Part shown: piece by piece, positions 22,307 to 34,211 of the stretch
How the letters are laid out: every line of letters begins with the position of its first letter
How positions within the stretch are numbered: the first letter of the stretch is position 1
Assembly: GCA_022702545.1 (NCBI GenBank)
Contig: JAHRBC010000005.1
Location: 2,604,001-2,668,000 of the forward strand
DNA length: 64,000 nucleotides
DNA from: Phycomyces nitens
Taxonomy: Eukaryota; Mucoromycota; Mucoromycetes; Mucorales; Phycomycetaceae
Direction of reading: 5' to 3'
Notes under the pieces: generated by a model
Seen by the model: only the letters and a program-made list of their open reading frames with translations
Databases searched by the model: none
Told to the model about the DNA's origin: nothing
Position numbers and translations under genes: made by a program

Positions 22307-25300
22307 TTATGTATTAGATGCAGAGGACGCCGCAGAATTAATGACTTGCTTCATTTTAGCTAATTTTTCCTTCAACGCAGACACAGACAGGGCTCTGTCG
22401 GTCTCCCCATGCACTGAAGAAGTCCGGTACGAAGACTGGGTGTCCTAAGAAAGAAAGAAAAAAAAACACAAGGATCAGTATAACTCGACATTAAATCTCC
22501 AGACAGACATACATGGTTCAGTGGAGACATTCTTCGTGTTGGGTAGGCTGGATATGTTGGAGAGGTTTCCTGACGAGGTAATATTGGCTCTGGAGCGGCT
22601 CCATCTTCGGACTAGACCAAATTTATCAGAAAATCTAGTCAGAAGAACCTCTTTATTTCCACTCACCTCTATCCTGTAACCAAACTTTTGATGCAGTCGG
22701 AGTATCAGTTGTCGTTTCTCGGCTGCTTCGTCTACAATTAGGATTATTATTATTTTAGCCACACTGTCCACTTTTTTCCACTGTTTCTCTTTTTTGTTTG
22801 GTTACCTCCATGTATATTTGATCGATCGGAAGACATTCGATGGTCCACCGCTAATCTGTGATCCTGTATTCCTGCCGGAACATGAACAGGAGGCGACACA
22901 GTGCGCTGGACATTCTGGAATTCATTTGGAATGGTCGAATAGGCGGGCAGGGCTGGTTGGGACGCCCGGAGTTCATTGTCTTCGGCTGCTAGGTTACTGA
23001 GACCGCGCCGGATGTAACTCTGGAAATAGGTTCCTGACTGGCTCAAGAAGGCATTGACCTTTCCTTCTGCAGAAGGATACTTCTTTTGGAATTCATAAAG
23101 CTCAATTATACCCTATATGAAAATAAATTAATTTATTTTACCCTTTTGCCACAATTTCAGCCCTCTTTACCTGTTTGGTTTGATCTCGTGTACCAATCTT
23201 TTGGAAGATCTGAGTCAATAGCCGGTTCTTTTCATGGTCTGACAGTGGCTTGAGCTCAGATGTCTCGTCTACTTGCATAGCCTGGACTTGTGAGCTCAAT
23301 GCATTGGGCGAACCACTGTTCATGTTCTGCTGTGTCTGTCCAGACGGACTGTCTGGCATGGCTGGGGAATTGCTATTCATTTCTGATTGTTCTTCCCCAT
23401 ATGCTCCCATGGATGGTCCACGCATCATTCCTCCATTCGACTTTCCAGATCCCACAGACCCAGGACGGCTTTGAGAAGCATTCCGAGAATGAGCAAACCG
23501 AGGGTCATCAACCATGGCCTGTTGTTGTTGTTGTTGTTGCTGAGGTGGTGATTGTTGCTGTTGCTGTTGTTGTTGTCTGATTTGTTCTTTCTTGCGGCAT
23601 GCCTCAAGCATGTGGTGCAAGTATGGATATACACTACTTCGTGGTGGATCCTCAATGAGTGTCAAATGTTGAAAGATAGAATCCCCAAGCCCATTCACAA
23701 GCTCCAGCAAGAGTGTCTTTACTGTTCGCAGTGGCATTTCTCCCAAGGGTACATTGTCTGCCGCTCGTCGCTTCCATTCAGTAGGCGGTGTGATAACAAA
23801 GAACTTGTTGATCTCAAACAACAACTCATCACCATTCAGTACACCCGTCCGCAAGTTGTCCTGTATCGTTTTGGCCAACTTCCACAAACATTTCATCACA
23901 AGCTCGGTGTATTTGGTCTCTTTGTTTTGGGGATCATCCCCTGGATGGAGACCAGCAGAACATTGGCCTAATATAGAGAGAAGTGCGCTAATCACAAATA
24001 ACAACAACAACAAAAAAAAAACAAATATAAATATAAATAACAAACGCCCCTGTGTCCAACACAATGAAAATAAACACTTGCCTAAACGTCGCGTTGCGTT
24101 GGGTATTCTCGAGCACTTTTACCATGGCAACATTGAGTGCCTTTGAGAGTTGAAGTCCTGACTCTAGCGCGAGCATTCTCTGGTCAAGGAGTCTGTGGGC
24201 CAGTTCTTGGAGCAACAGGTTGAGAGCATTCTGAGAAACCGCACAGGCCAGTTCACGGTTTGAGAACAACATGACCAGAGCACTCACAAGATGCTTACAA
24301 AGCCTGGTACTAAATGCTCTCTGGGTATCAATCGAAGAATAAGCCAAACGGACCTGGAGGGTGATGGCATTCACCAATGGTTCAATGTCTGCCATGACCA
24401 GATCGGGTTTGTTGACCAACAGTTTGTCCAATTGTTTCAGGGCATCAACACTCGCCTGAGGGTCTCCGCTGGTGATTTGGGAAATTAGATAGTCAACAAT
24501 GTATTCGCCCCGGTCCTGCTGTATAGCTTGCTGGACTGCCTGTTGCTGCTGGGTAGCGCGTGGTTGTCGCATAGAAGATGGGGCTTGGATCGTACGGGGA
24601 GGATCTGGGACGCGTTGACTATAGTCATTATCGACTTCCTCCATAGGCTCAGGCTCATACTGCTGGACTTGGCGCTGTGAGGGTGGTTGGAGACCTGACC
24701 GTGGCTTTCCAATCTGTGATCGCGGTAAGCGAGGCAGCTGGCTAATGCTAGGCAGCTCATCAACCTCCATCTCCTCTGCTTCCTTTTGAGCCTTTTCCTT
24801 TTCTGCCAACACGCTTGGCGAAGGCTTTGTTCGCTTTAGACGCTCTTCCAGCATACCCTTTTCCTTTTCACCCAATCGACTGACGTATTTAAATACAGGG
24901 TCTCCTATCAATATGTAGGCCTGGGCAATTGCACCCAAGGCAGCGTTTCGAACACCTGCATCCCGATCACCAATGTGAACAGCCACGGCAGGAAGGGCCT
25001 TGTTGGGCAGCATTACAGACACACCGTTGCGCTGGATAAGGGCTCCTACTTCTTCCAAGCATTCAGACCGGACCTTTGCATTCTTTGAGCTAGAGGCTGA
25101 TTCGAGGAGATAATTGAATAGCTTGCTGGCAGGATAAATGGGAGCAAGCGACTTGAAAATGGTCCGCACACGCACTCTCATTACTTCTTTGGAGTCGCCG
25201 ACCTTGTTGATCAAAAAGGGCAGGAAAGAAACCGCTTCATACTCTGAGAGATGGCAGCCCTCTTCGTCCATAATAGAAATTAGATGTTCTGTGATGTCCA

Positions 25301-28300
25301 GACATTTGATAAGCACACTGGTGCTGGTGTCAAAGAAACGGATGGTCAGGTACTTTAGTATCAGGTCAGCATTGGCAATATATCGAGGCTTCATGTCCGA
25401 GTAGTCGATGCTGTACTTTGACATTGAGAGTTCTGGTGTGGCGATACACTCGTCTAGTAGGTTCAGGGCATTAAGGCGGTCCTTTTCAGCATACTGACTG
25501 GTGCTGAACATGAGTTTGCAGATCTCAGACGACATGTTGGCCTCACAGAGGACCCGGAGAGCATCGCAGATGTCAGGCCGAGGAGCATCAAACTGCCACC
25601 GGTTTTCCTTCTTGGCTCTGACTTGCTTGGCACGCAGATCACTGGTAGATATTGGTGCAACGACTGGCTCTTGGGGTGCAGCTGCAGCTGCAGCAGAGTT
25701 GGCGCCTGATCTAGGCAGTGGAAGGCCAATCTTTTTGCGTGCAGCAACCGGCTTGAGACGACTGCCGGCAGGTGCGGTGGCTGGTTTGTCGTCAGACTTG
25801 TTTGACGCGACTGATTCAGGGCGCTTGACCTCGGCTGCTCGTTTGGAGGGTGCGCTCGGGGCATCTGGGCCACGCGAGCCCTTGGCAGCCTCGATAAAGG
25901 GCATGATTGTCTGTCTTTGGGCACCCTTGAGATCAGATGATTTCTGGACAACTGTGTCGTATCCAGCTAGTCCAATGATAGTAGGAAGACACGCCTGGGC
26001 CGCCTTTCTGACATCTGCATTGCGGTCCTGAAGACAGGAAAAGATTGGTGTAATGAGAGGCAGGGCATCAAATGTTACACTATCTTCCTGAAAAGAAGCG
26101 GCCAGCCATGTCAAGAGGTCCTTGCGCAATACAGGAGATTCAGCGGCAAGGCTGGTTCCGAACACTGCCATCATACTTTCCAGGCCACAAGTCTTTTTGA
26201 AGCTGTCCAGAGTGGCTACACCGGCAGCCCTGACATTTGCCTTGTTATCCGACAAGACAGCTGTGACAGGACCGGTGAGGATCTTGACATACTTTTCGAA
26301 TGGCTTCCCCATGGCAACGGCCAGGAGACCAGCGATCTCGACTGCGGTGATCTGGAGAAGCTTATTACTATCATTCAAACGTGCCTTTAGTACGCTGGGG
26401 AAATCGCCTAGATGATCAAGGACAAGCGGCCAGTTGATGATATATTATTATTATAATTATAATTATAATTATTATTTTTTAGTTTTACATGTAAACAACA
26501 CACAGACGTTTCAAGAAAGTTAATTCTTACCAAGGTTTGGTTTGATCCGCTTGTTGGCACCTTCAATGATTCCAAGTACCTTCTCGAGGCCCTCCTTGCG
26601 AACCTTCCAGTTTGCGTCTCCACACTCGGCCGCAGCCTTGCCGAGTGCGTTTGAGATGTCCTGACGAGGAAACAGGGCGTCTAAAGCATCACCTCCGCCA
26701 CTTGCACCTGGTGGATCTTCGGCCTGCTTAACATTCACATGTAAGTTGGCGCTCTAATGGTGTAACAACTTACCGCTGCCCTGGTCGGTTTTGGGGGTTC
26801 CATCTGTGCCACCTTGTCGAATTCAGTGTCAATTATGGCCATCAAGGCAGGCGTGACATCTTGTACAAATGACTTGACCTCTAGATAGCCCAAATGAGTA
26901 TCTGGAATTGGAGAGATACAAAAATAACATACCAGGTCCAATGTAGAGTCGAAGGACTCCTAGCACAGAGACCGCGCTGGTTCTGACGGACGCGTTTGTG
27001 TTTGTCAGGGCCGTCTTGAGAAAATCAATGAGATCTCGGATCTGGAGGCCAGCGATGCCAAACTCCATGAGCACCGACTGGACCCACAAAAGGGAATCTG
27101 AAAGCACCTTTGGGGATTTGGCCTTTTTCCAGACAGGGTAAGAGAGTGACAGGACAAACTGAAGGGATATCTTTTCGGCAAACGCGATCAAGCACTCTCC
27201 CGCGTTTTTTTTAAGTTTGATGTCACCGAGTTTCTCAACCAAGCCTAAGATGCCAATATGGTCAGAAACACATGCTTTTTTTTTTAAGCGTGAAACAGAT
27301 CAAACAACATACCCGGAATCGCCAGGGCTGCACAAGACTTTGAGAACTTTGGACAAGAGTTGGCCAGCAATTCCAGCACGCCAAACATCTTGCCCATAAC
27401 CTGGAAATTCATCTCCTTCCAGCCCGGCTTCTTTGACAGGCATCGGATGACAATCTCGGGTTCCACATCCGAATCGGTCTCCAGTTGGGTATACAGGCTT
27501 TCTATTGCGGCCAGCCTTACTTTCCATTGGGCTTGCTGCAGATCATTCCAGATGGCTTCTGGAATGAACTCATTTACGCGGGCCTCGGCATCCTCGGCAG
27601 AGAACCGATACTTGACTTCTTCAGGGCCAGAGGAGGGAGGAAGTTTGGCTGCCTTTTTGGGGGCTGCAGGAGCTGCGGCCGGCTTTGGCTTTCCAGACAG
27701 GGCGGGCTTCTTGGTGCTTCCTCCAGCCAGTCTCGCAGGAGGCTTCCGCTTGGGTGGGCTGATTACCGGCACATTGTCGTCCTCGTCCATCGCCACAGGG
27801 GTCGGTTCGGGTGCTGGTTTTGGCTTAGCGGCTGCCTATCATTCACAAATCAATTTCGTTGTCTTTTTTTTTCTCTTGACAGGATTCATTTAAACTTACT
27901 TTCTTGACCGGCACTGGCTTTGGTGCCGGAGGAGGCTTTTTCGCCGGAGCGGCCTTGGCCTTTACCACCGCCTTTGAAAACGCCTCCTTGATCTTTCCAA
28001 GCTTAATGTCGTCCATGCCGTCTGTATAAGGTATCATGGCCTTTTCGCCCACAACCTTCATCAGTGTGCCAAGGCCCTCTGCGCTGGCCTCTCTTGCATT
28101 ACCATCGGCATCATCAAGGGTCTTGAGCATCATGTCGGCCAACACCTTTGTTTCCTGCTTCGACGGCACATCCCGGATCTCCTTTAGGCGCCGAGACAGG
28201 ATCTTGGCTGTCTCGCCACGGACCTGGGGGTTCTTGTGTTTTGATCCGACAACCAGGTCTTCAAAGATGTCAGAGAGGGGCACGGTAGCCAGGACAGCGT

Positions 28301-30049
28301 TGAGGGCATTTGAGATGTGCTCCAGAATGGCCGGCTTACGTTCCTTTAGCTTCTCTATCAGGGTGGGTGTAACCTAAAAACCTATGAGCACTTTTGAAAC
28401 AACACGGCCCACACACTTACCACGGGTTTGTATTTTCCAAAATCATTACGGAGTCCGGATGCAATGGCCTCAATGCAGTTTGCTGTCAGACCAACCAATA
28501 GGATGTTGGCATCATTGATACGCTACAACAAGTCAATACACAATGACCAAGCCAAACATGATAATCAGACCCTGCTATCTCTATATACCTTTGTGAGTGC
28601 GCCCATAAGCTCACTGTAGTCCTTGTCTAGGATACGCGGTGTCTTGGTGCCCTCAAACACCGCGTCCAAGGCCTCCTTTCTCTCCTTCCAGTTCTTGGAA
28701 GCCTACAATCCATAGTTAGCCTCCACCGATTTCACGGGTTGCTTACAATCAGGGTATTGAAATCGGCTGGCAGTTTGGTGGTGATGTCGACTGGATCTGC
28801 CAGATCAAATGCATCTACAGTGTCCTCCATTGGCTCTTCTTCGTCTGGGCCACCACCATCTTCATCTATAGATCCACCAGTTATGAGCCTTGCCACATAA
28901 ATATCCACAAAAATATCCACAAAAAATACTTGCCTACTTCCATTTCTGCTGCCTCTTCTGCTGCTGCCTGCTCAGACCTAATCAGTCTTTCAGGCACGGC
29001 TTTCCCGGCTGGTATTTTTGTGAAACTCTCTTCTAGCTCTTTTACTTGGACTGGCTTGAGATCTGCCAGATAGGTATTGATAGCCGCGCCTATCCAGCGG
29101 AACAATTCGACCACCAGGGCTGATGCCTACACACATATTACAGATATGTTTGAGAATGGATCGACAGGCATGTTGATGATGATGATGATGATGATTTACC
29201 TCTGCTCGGACATTTTTGTCAGTGTGTCCAAACAGTTTTGGGATCGCTTTCAAGATTGGCTTTGGGCTCACTTTCTTGACGCCAAATGTTCTACAATGAT
29301 GCTTTAACCATACTGTTCTTTGATCCAAAAGTCCACCCTAATACTAATAGTTTTTTTTTGCTTGTGTGAATTTACCTGACCAAATCCTTTAGCACAGTGA
29401 CCACTTGGGTTACTAGTTTTGGTTGTTTGGCACCAAGACCTGGCATGACAAATTCCTAAAAGAACAAGAAGAGGAATTGATGTCTCTTTAATAATTATAG
29501 ACATAATAATAAAATAATAATCATAATAATCATAAAAAAGAGTACAAGTGCTTCTACCTACAATGACAGGGTCTGGGGTGTCTATTTCTGCATAGAGCAA
29601 GATAATGTCAGTTGCTCTTTGCTTTGTGGTGGCCTTGGTTGCACCCAAGCACTTGTCGACCAGGGCAGGTACGATAGTTTCACGAGTGCTTTGAAATACA
29701 TTAATCCACACTGCCAACCACCATCGTCTGCCAAGCTTACCTCGCTGCATTTGGAGCCTTGTCGACAAACTCGTATATTGCATGTAAACCAGATTCCTGC
29801 GCGACGGCATTGGCATCTGTGGCGATCTTCTTTAGGTAGCTTTCGTATGTAGAAAAGATGTTGTCGTCGATTGTTTTTCGAAAGAGGTCTTTGAGTTCGG
29901 TGTATGCAGAGACTCGTGCTTTCCATTGCTGTTGTTTATTGACACATTGAGATGATGAATGCTGAGAATCTAAAAAGGTTGTTTATTACCTTGTGTTCCA
30001 GTCTTTCCACCAAGGGAAGAGACGTAAAATCATCGTCTGCAGATGCCAT
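22307..30049 (-). CDS. XMAP215/ch-TOG/Stu2-family microtubule polymerase (about 2,100 aa)
   Basis: This protein promotes microtubule plus-end growth and spindle assembly by presenting tubulin through arrayed TOG (HEAT-repeat) domains. About 20 exons run from ATG 30049 (MASADDDFTSLPLVERLEHK) to stop 22307; the largest is about 26410-24090. TOG1 spans the first six exons (ELFRWIGAAIN, DLKPVQVKELEE). An acidic linker then leads to TOG2 (NWKERKEALDAVFEG). A Lys/Pro/Ala-rich basic linker (about 27960-27600) precedes TOG3 (KVRLAAIESLY). TOG4 and TOG5 follow in the big exon (NDSNKLLQITAVEIAGLL, then FDAPRPDICDALRVLCEA). A helical C-terminal domain (VDYLISQITSGDPQASVDAL) matches the XMAP215 C-terminus. 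A glutamine-rich, Ser/Asn-rich tail and a short coiled coil (ALKEKLAKMKQVI) end the protein. Five TOG-like units plus the C-terminal domain resemble animal XMAP215 more than the two-TOG yeast Stu2. Confidence 0.93.
23518..23575 (-). repeat. CAG/CAA repeat coding poly-Gln in the TOG protein
   Basis: A glutamine-coding trinucleotide tract lies in the sixteenth exon, written (TTG)/(CTG) on the plus strand. It gives two Gln runs separated by Ser-Pro-Pro. Length polymorphism between isolates is likely. Confidence 0.85.
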
Positions 30050-31700
30050 CAATTAGAGAGGATGTAGGATCGGCGTGAGATGTCCAGAGATGAAAAAAAA
30101 AAAAGAGTGACCACGTTTCAGAGAATGGGTTTAATATTAAAAAAATGTGTATGTATGTGTGTGTGTGTGAGTGTGAGTGTGCGAGAGTGATATATAAATA
30201 TATATATATTATATATATTATATAAAATAACAATAATAATAATAACAATAATAACAATAATTATTGTAATAATTATAATTTAATCATTATTGTTTTATTA
30301 TTATTATTATTATTATATAAATAAAATGATAAAATTATTTATATATATATTAAAAAAAAAGGGGGGGAGGAGAAAAGGACAAACTGGATACTGTTGAATG
30401 GGACTCTAGGTGGCTAAACCATGGCTGCTGTCGGTTGAAGATGAATAGACTTGGCAAGAGTGTTTGCAAAATGGCCAGATTTACACAATATTGATTGTGA
30501 ATCTATTGAATTGCCAAAATATAAACATTTTATTTTGTTGTTGTTGTTGTTGTTGTTGGATATTTGAATAGGATGACATCAGCTGATCCATCATCACCAT
30601 TGTTGTTGAATGCAAGGAATAAGGACAGCCAAGAACAAAATAAATCACAAAGGGGTGTGGATTGATTTCTTGTTGCTGAACCAAATGCACCTCTTGTCGT
30701 GTCATCAATGGCTAGTCAGATGTGATCTTCCAAGTATTTTGTGTGGATGACGATGATGATGAGAATATGAGCACAAGGACAGTATTGAGCATACAGATCA
30801 GCTTGAATTGAAACAAGAATGCAATCATGGAGATAATAGCTTTATGATCTGGCAGTAATAAGAAAAGTATATGAAAATAACCCACAAATGGGGTCTGGGT
30901 AGGTGGATATTGGCAAGACCATGGAGAATCTGAGAATATACAACTGGACCGACTGGACAGGATGCTTACAAGCATAGTCAGATAATAATCTTTGCAATAT
31001 GTAAAGGGGAAGCTTCTCTATTTATACGACAAAAAAGGGCTTTGTGAGTGGCTACTATAATACGAAAAATAAAAATATAGGGGGGGGGGGGGCAAGGGCA
31101 CATTCTGGCCAAAGACAAAAAAGTATGATGATTTATTTTTATTATTATGATTATTATTTAAATAAGGCAAGTTTAAGCTAATGGCATATTAACTTGTAGA
31201 CTTGTAATTCTTGATAATTATCATCATTCTATTTTAATATCATTTGTCTGTAGGGGCCGATAAAGTTTAGTGACAAGGATCAGAAAGATGTTAATAATAA
31301 TAATAATAAAAATAATAATAATATTTCTGTCTGGCTCACCTAATAAATTATATAAATGTTTAAAATAGCAAAAAGGGTATATCACAGGCGCATCATCATT
31401 GGACAAAGCGGTCTAGAAAAAAAAAGCTTGATTTTCAGCTGTGTAGGTTAAGAATCTTTCTAAAAAGGAAATTCTCGAACAAAACTGTATAAAAGACCCC
31501 CTTTGTCGGTTGGTGGACTTGCTGTCGTTGTCATGCTTCTCTTTTCTTGTTCTTGAATTTACTGTATCAAATAGAACTCTTTCTTCTTTATATTTTTATA
31601 TATTTTTTTATTATCACTATAACTATTATTTTATCACTATATATTCCATATATATCAAATATATATCAAATATATACGCATATATACACACACATATATA
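30050..31700. other. divergent intergenic region between TOG and zinc-finger genes
   Basis: The region is very AT-rich, with (TG)n near 30155-30175, mixed (AAT)n near 30230-30315, a poly-G run at 31081-31092 and further (AAT)n near 31291-31322. It should contain the promoters of two divergent genes. No ORF is supported. Confidence 0.6.
31488..31495 (+). promoter_or_regulatory. TATA box of the GATA-like gene
   Basis: TATAAAAG followed by a CCCCC run lies about 220 bp upstream of the ATG at 31713. This implies a long AT-rich leader of roughly 190 nt. Confidence 0.5.
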
Positions 31701-31712
31701 TATACACACAAC

Positions 31713-33107
31713 ATGAACATCGCCGACCTTCTCATCCAGTCACCCTCCAACACCTCACCCATTCGCGACGAAGACTTCATGAAGATCTGGGAGGAAGTCT
31801 TGGAAAAGAATGGGTTCTGTATGCGCCATAAACTGGAAAGAAACAGTCTCACGGATGCCACCATCGCGCCCTTGAGCCCGTCTTCATTTGTTGGTGAAAC
31901 ACCTGTGCACATCAAAGTCATCGGAAGGCACATGAACGGCTCCTTCCGATGCCACATCGGGACCGGCAAGGCATCCCGCCCTATTCGGTCCACCGAACTC
32001 TGTCAGCAGATGCGTCTATTGGCAGTCTTCTTCAAAGCCGAGGGCAGCCGAAGCCAACTGATCTTGCCAGATTTCATCCTCTTTCCAACCTGGCTGCTAC
32101 ATCTCTTTCGGTATACCCAGCATGGCTCTTCGCCCGGCCGCACCGACGTCCGATTTCTTGAGAATGCAGCCCTAGCCAAGGAAGACCACATCTACCGCCT
32201 CAACCACGTCCTCAACACCCTGTTTCGCTTCAACCTCCGTAGCTTTGATCAGCAACAGCTACGTTCAGCCCTCGAACTCGCCAATTATCTGTTTGACACC
32301 GCCGGCCTAGAACACGAAAACCTCCCTCGCCCCGTCTTCTCGCCATCGTCCACCCAGCCGGCTCTTTACGCCACCCTCATCTCGCTCTTGCATGCCCCAA
32401 GGCCCTCCAAGATCAAGCCAATGTGCCACAACTGCAGTACCAAACCAGCATCACGACGTCACCTTTGCGTGGCTTGCTATCGTTACCAGCTCAAACACGC
32501 TGCGCCGAGGCCGCTGAGACTCATTGTCGCAAATCGTCCAGGTCCGCGCGTGTCCAAGACGCAGTCTGATTTGGCTTTTCCAACCGGAGACTCTCACTCA
32601 CTCCCGATGGTCTTCTATTCTCCCAAAAGTGCCTCGTCCTTATCCCGGAAACACTGTGCCAATTGCGGGGTTCAGGAAACACATCAGTGGTACAGGAACC
32701 TGTGTGGCACAGGACATTGGTGCGAGACCTGTAAGAGCTATTACCTCAGACACACCAAAGTCAGGCCGGCCGAGCTGTTTGTCAAGGCAGCAAAGCGCAA
32801 GGTAGATGTACGCACCCTCGTAAACTGGACTGCCTCGGAAGACACAATTGGAGGGCTAGATTCCCGTCGGTCCTCTTCCTCAATCGAGTCCAACATGCCG
32901 CCCTCACCAGTCCACGCGCGCAGTCGGTCTGGGAGTGCTGCCAGCAGCGGCTGCAGTAGTCCGACAGCCTCCCTCTTTGTTTCTATGCCCCTCACACCAC
33001 CTGATTCTGGCCGTGTTTTCTCTAGTCCTTGCCGTCTTCCACCACCTCACCTCACACAAAACCATCATGCTCTTGTCCCTCCCTTTTCGGCATGGACTTC
33101 AGAGTAA
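31713..33107 (+). CDS. GATA-like zinc-finger protein (464 aa)
   Basis: Single-exon gene, noticeably more GC-rich than its flanks. The N-terminal 200 residues form a conserved-looking but unnamed domain (DFMKIWEEVLEKNGF, ILPDFILFPTWLLHLFRYT). Two Cys4 modules follow. The first, at about 235-258, is C-x2-C-x10-C-x2-C (CHNC...CVAC), too short in the loop for a standard GATA finger. The second, at about 314-340, is C-x2-C-x18-C-x2-C with ETHQWYRNLCGTGHWC and KSYYLRHTKVRP, a GATA-type finger with the T-x-x-W-x-R core. A Ser-rich tail follows. It is probably a DNA-binding regulator; the target is unknown. The upstream leader is an AT-rich stretch ending in tandem TATATACACACA. Confidence 0.75.
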   Translation: MNIADLLIQSPSNTSPIRDEDFMKIWEEVLEKNGFCMRHKLERNSLTDATIAPLSPSSFVGETPVHIKVIGRHMNGSFRCHIGTGKASRPIRSTELCQQMRLLAVFFKAEGSRSQLILPDFILFPTWLLHLFRYTQHGSSPGRTDVRFLENAALAKEDHIYRLNHVLNTLFRFNLRSFDQQQLRSALELANYLFDTAGLEHENLPRPVFSPSSTQPALYATLISLLHAPRPSKIKPMCHNCSTKPASRRHLCVACYRYQLKHAAPRPLRLIVANRPGPRVSKTQSDLAFPTGDSHSLPMVFYSPKSASSLSRKHCANCGVQETHQWYRNLCGTGHWCETCKSYYLRHTKVRPAELFVKAAKRKVDVRTLVNWTASEDTIGGLDSRRSSSSIESNMPPSPVHARSRSGSAASSGCSSPTASLFVSMPLTPPDSGRVFSSPCRLPPPHLTQNHHALVPPFSAWTSE

Positions 33108-33109
33108 AT

Positions 33110-33321
33110 CTTTATATATTTTTATATTTTATTTTATTTTTATATTTTTTATTTTATTTTTATTTTTATTTTTATTATTATTTTATCTTATGCCAGTCTT
33201 TATAAGCCTTGTCAATTATCTATGTACATCTCTCATTCATTCACTTCAATTACTCAATTCTTACCCATCCATCCATACATACATACATCCATACATACAT
33301 TTCAACATCTACACACCTCAC

Positions 33322-33357
<36 letters not shown>

Positions 33358-33646
33358 ACATTATTATTATTATTATTATTATTATTATCTTAAAAAAAAA
33401 ACATACCTTCATATTCAACCAAAAAAAAATTAATTCACATTTGTATGTCCAATTTCTTTTTTTTTATTAATTTTAAAAATTATTATTATTATTATTATTA
33501 TCATTTTTTTATATAACTTTGCAACCTGAATTATGCTTCTCTTGGAAAGAGAATGGTAATTACACATATACATTGTATAGCCATGTATATAATATTAATC
33601 ATCATCATAAAGTAATTATATTTTATATATAAAATATAAATATAAA

Positions 33647-33677
<31 letters not shown>

Positions 33678-34200
33678 TTATTTTTGTATTTTTGAAATCC
33701 TAAACAAACAAACCCACATGTCATAAAAAATATTAAGCATAATCATAACAGTTTTGGGCAACACAGCCTTCAAATCACTCTTGACAGATCCTGACTTTAT
33801 CTTTCGGCTGACTTGTTTCCGAATCAATTATAGTGTAAATATTTGTACTCCCAAAATAAACATCACAATCATTTCAATACCAAAATCTATTTTTTATTTT
33901 AGTTTTATATTTTTATTTTTATTTTTATTTTATTTCATCAACGAAATATCACTTAATCTATGGGCAGTATAATCAATAAAATGCCCAAATATAGTGGCAC
34001 GGTTGGCCCTTTTTTATTTTAAGAATCCGCAGACATTTTATATATATATATATAAATATATACATCAGGCCAAATAGTATTTAGTTGGCTTGTATTCCAA
34101 ACTACTAACTTGCCAAGAGAATGTAATGTACACATAAAACAAATAATAATATTTTTATATTTTATATATTTTATTAGAGTAAGAAATATTTTAAAGATAT
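33110..34200. other. AT-rich 3' intergenic region with microsatellites
   Basis: The region holds a (CA)n tract (about 33325-33360), (ATT)n tracts (33361-33388, 33481-33500, 33647-33676) and long TTTTA/ATTTT repeats (33113-33185, 33890-33935). It separates two convergent genes. No ORF is supported. Confidence 0.7.
33325..33388. repeat. compound (CA)n-(TTA)n microsatellite
   Basis: A CA run of about 15 units is followed, after CATACACACA, directly by nine ATT units. Confidence 0.9.
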
Positions 34201-34211
34201 CGGGCTTGTTT

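Noticed and set aside
33209..33433. Plus-strand ORFs with HTHTHT and YYYYY runs
   Set aside because: Translations of the (CA)n and (ATT)n microsatellites.
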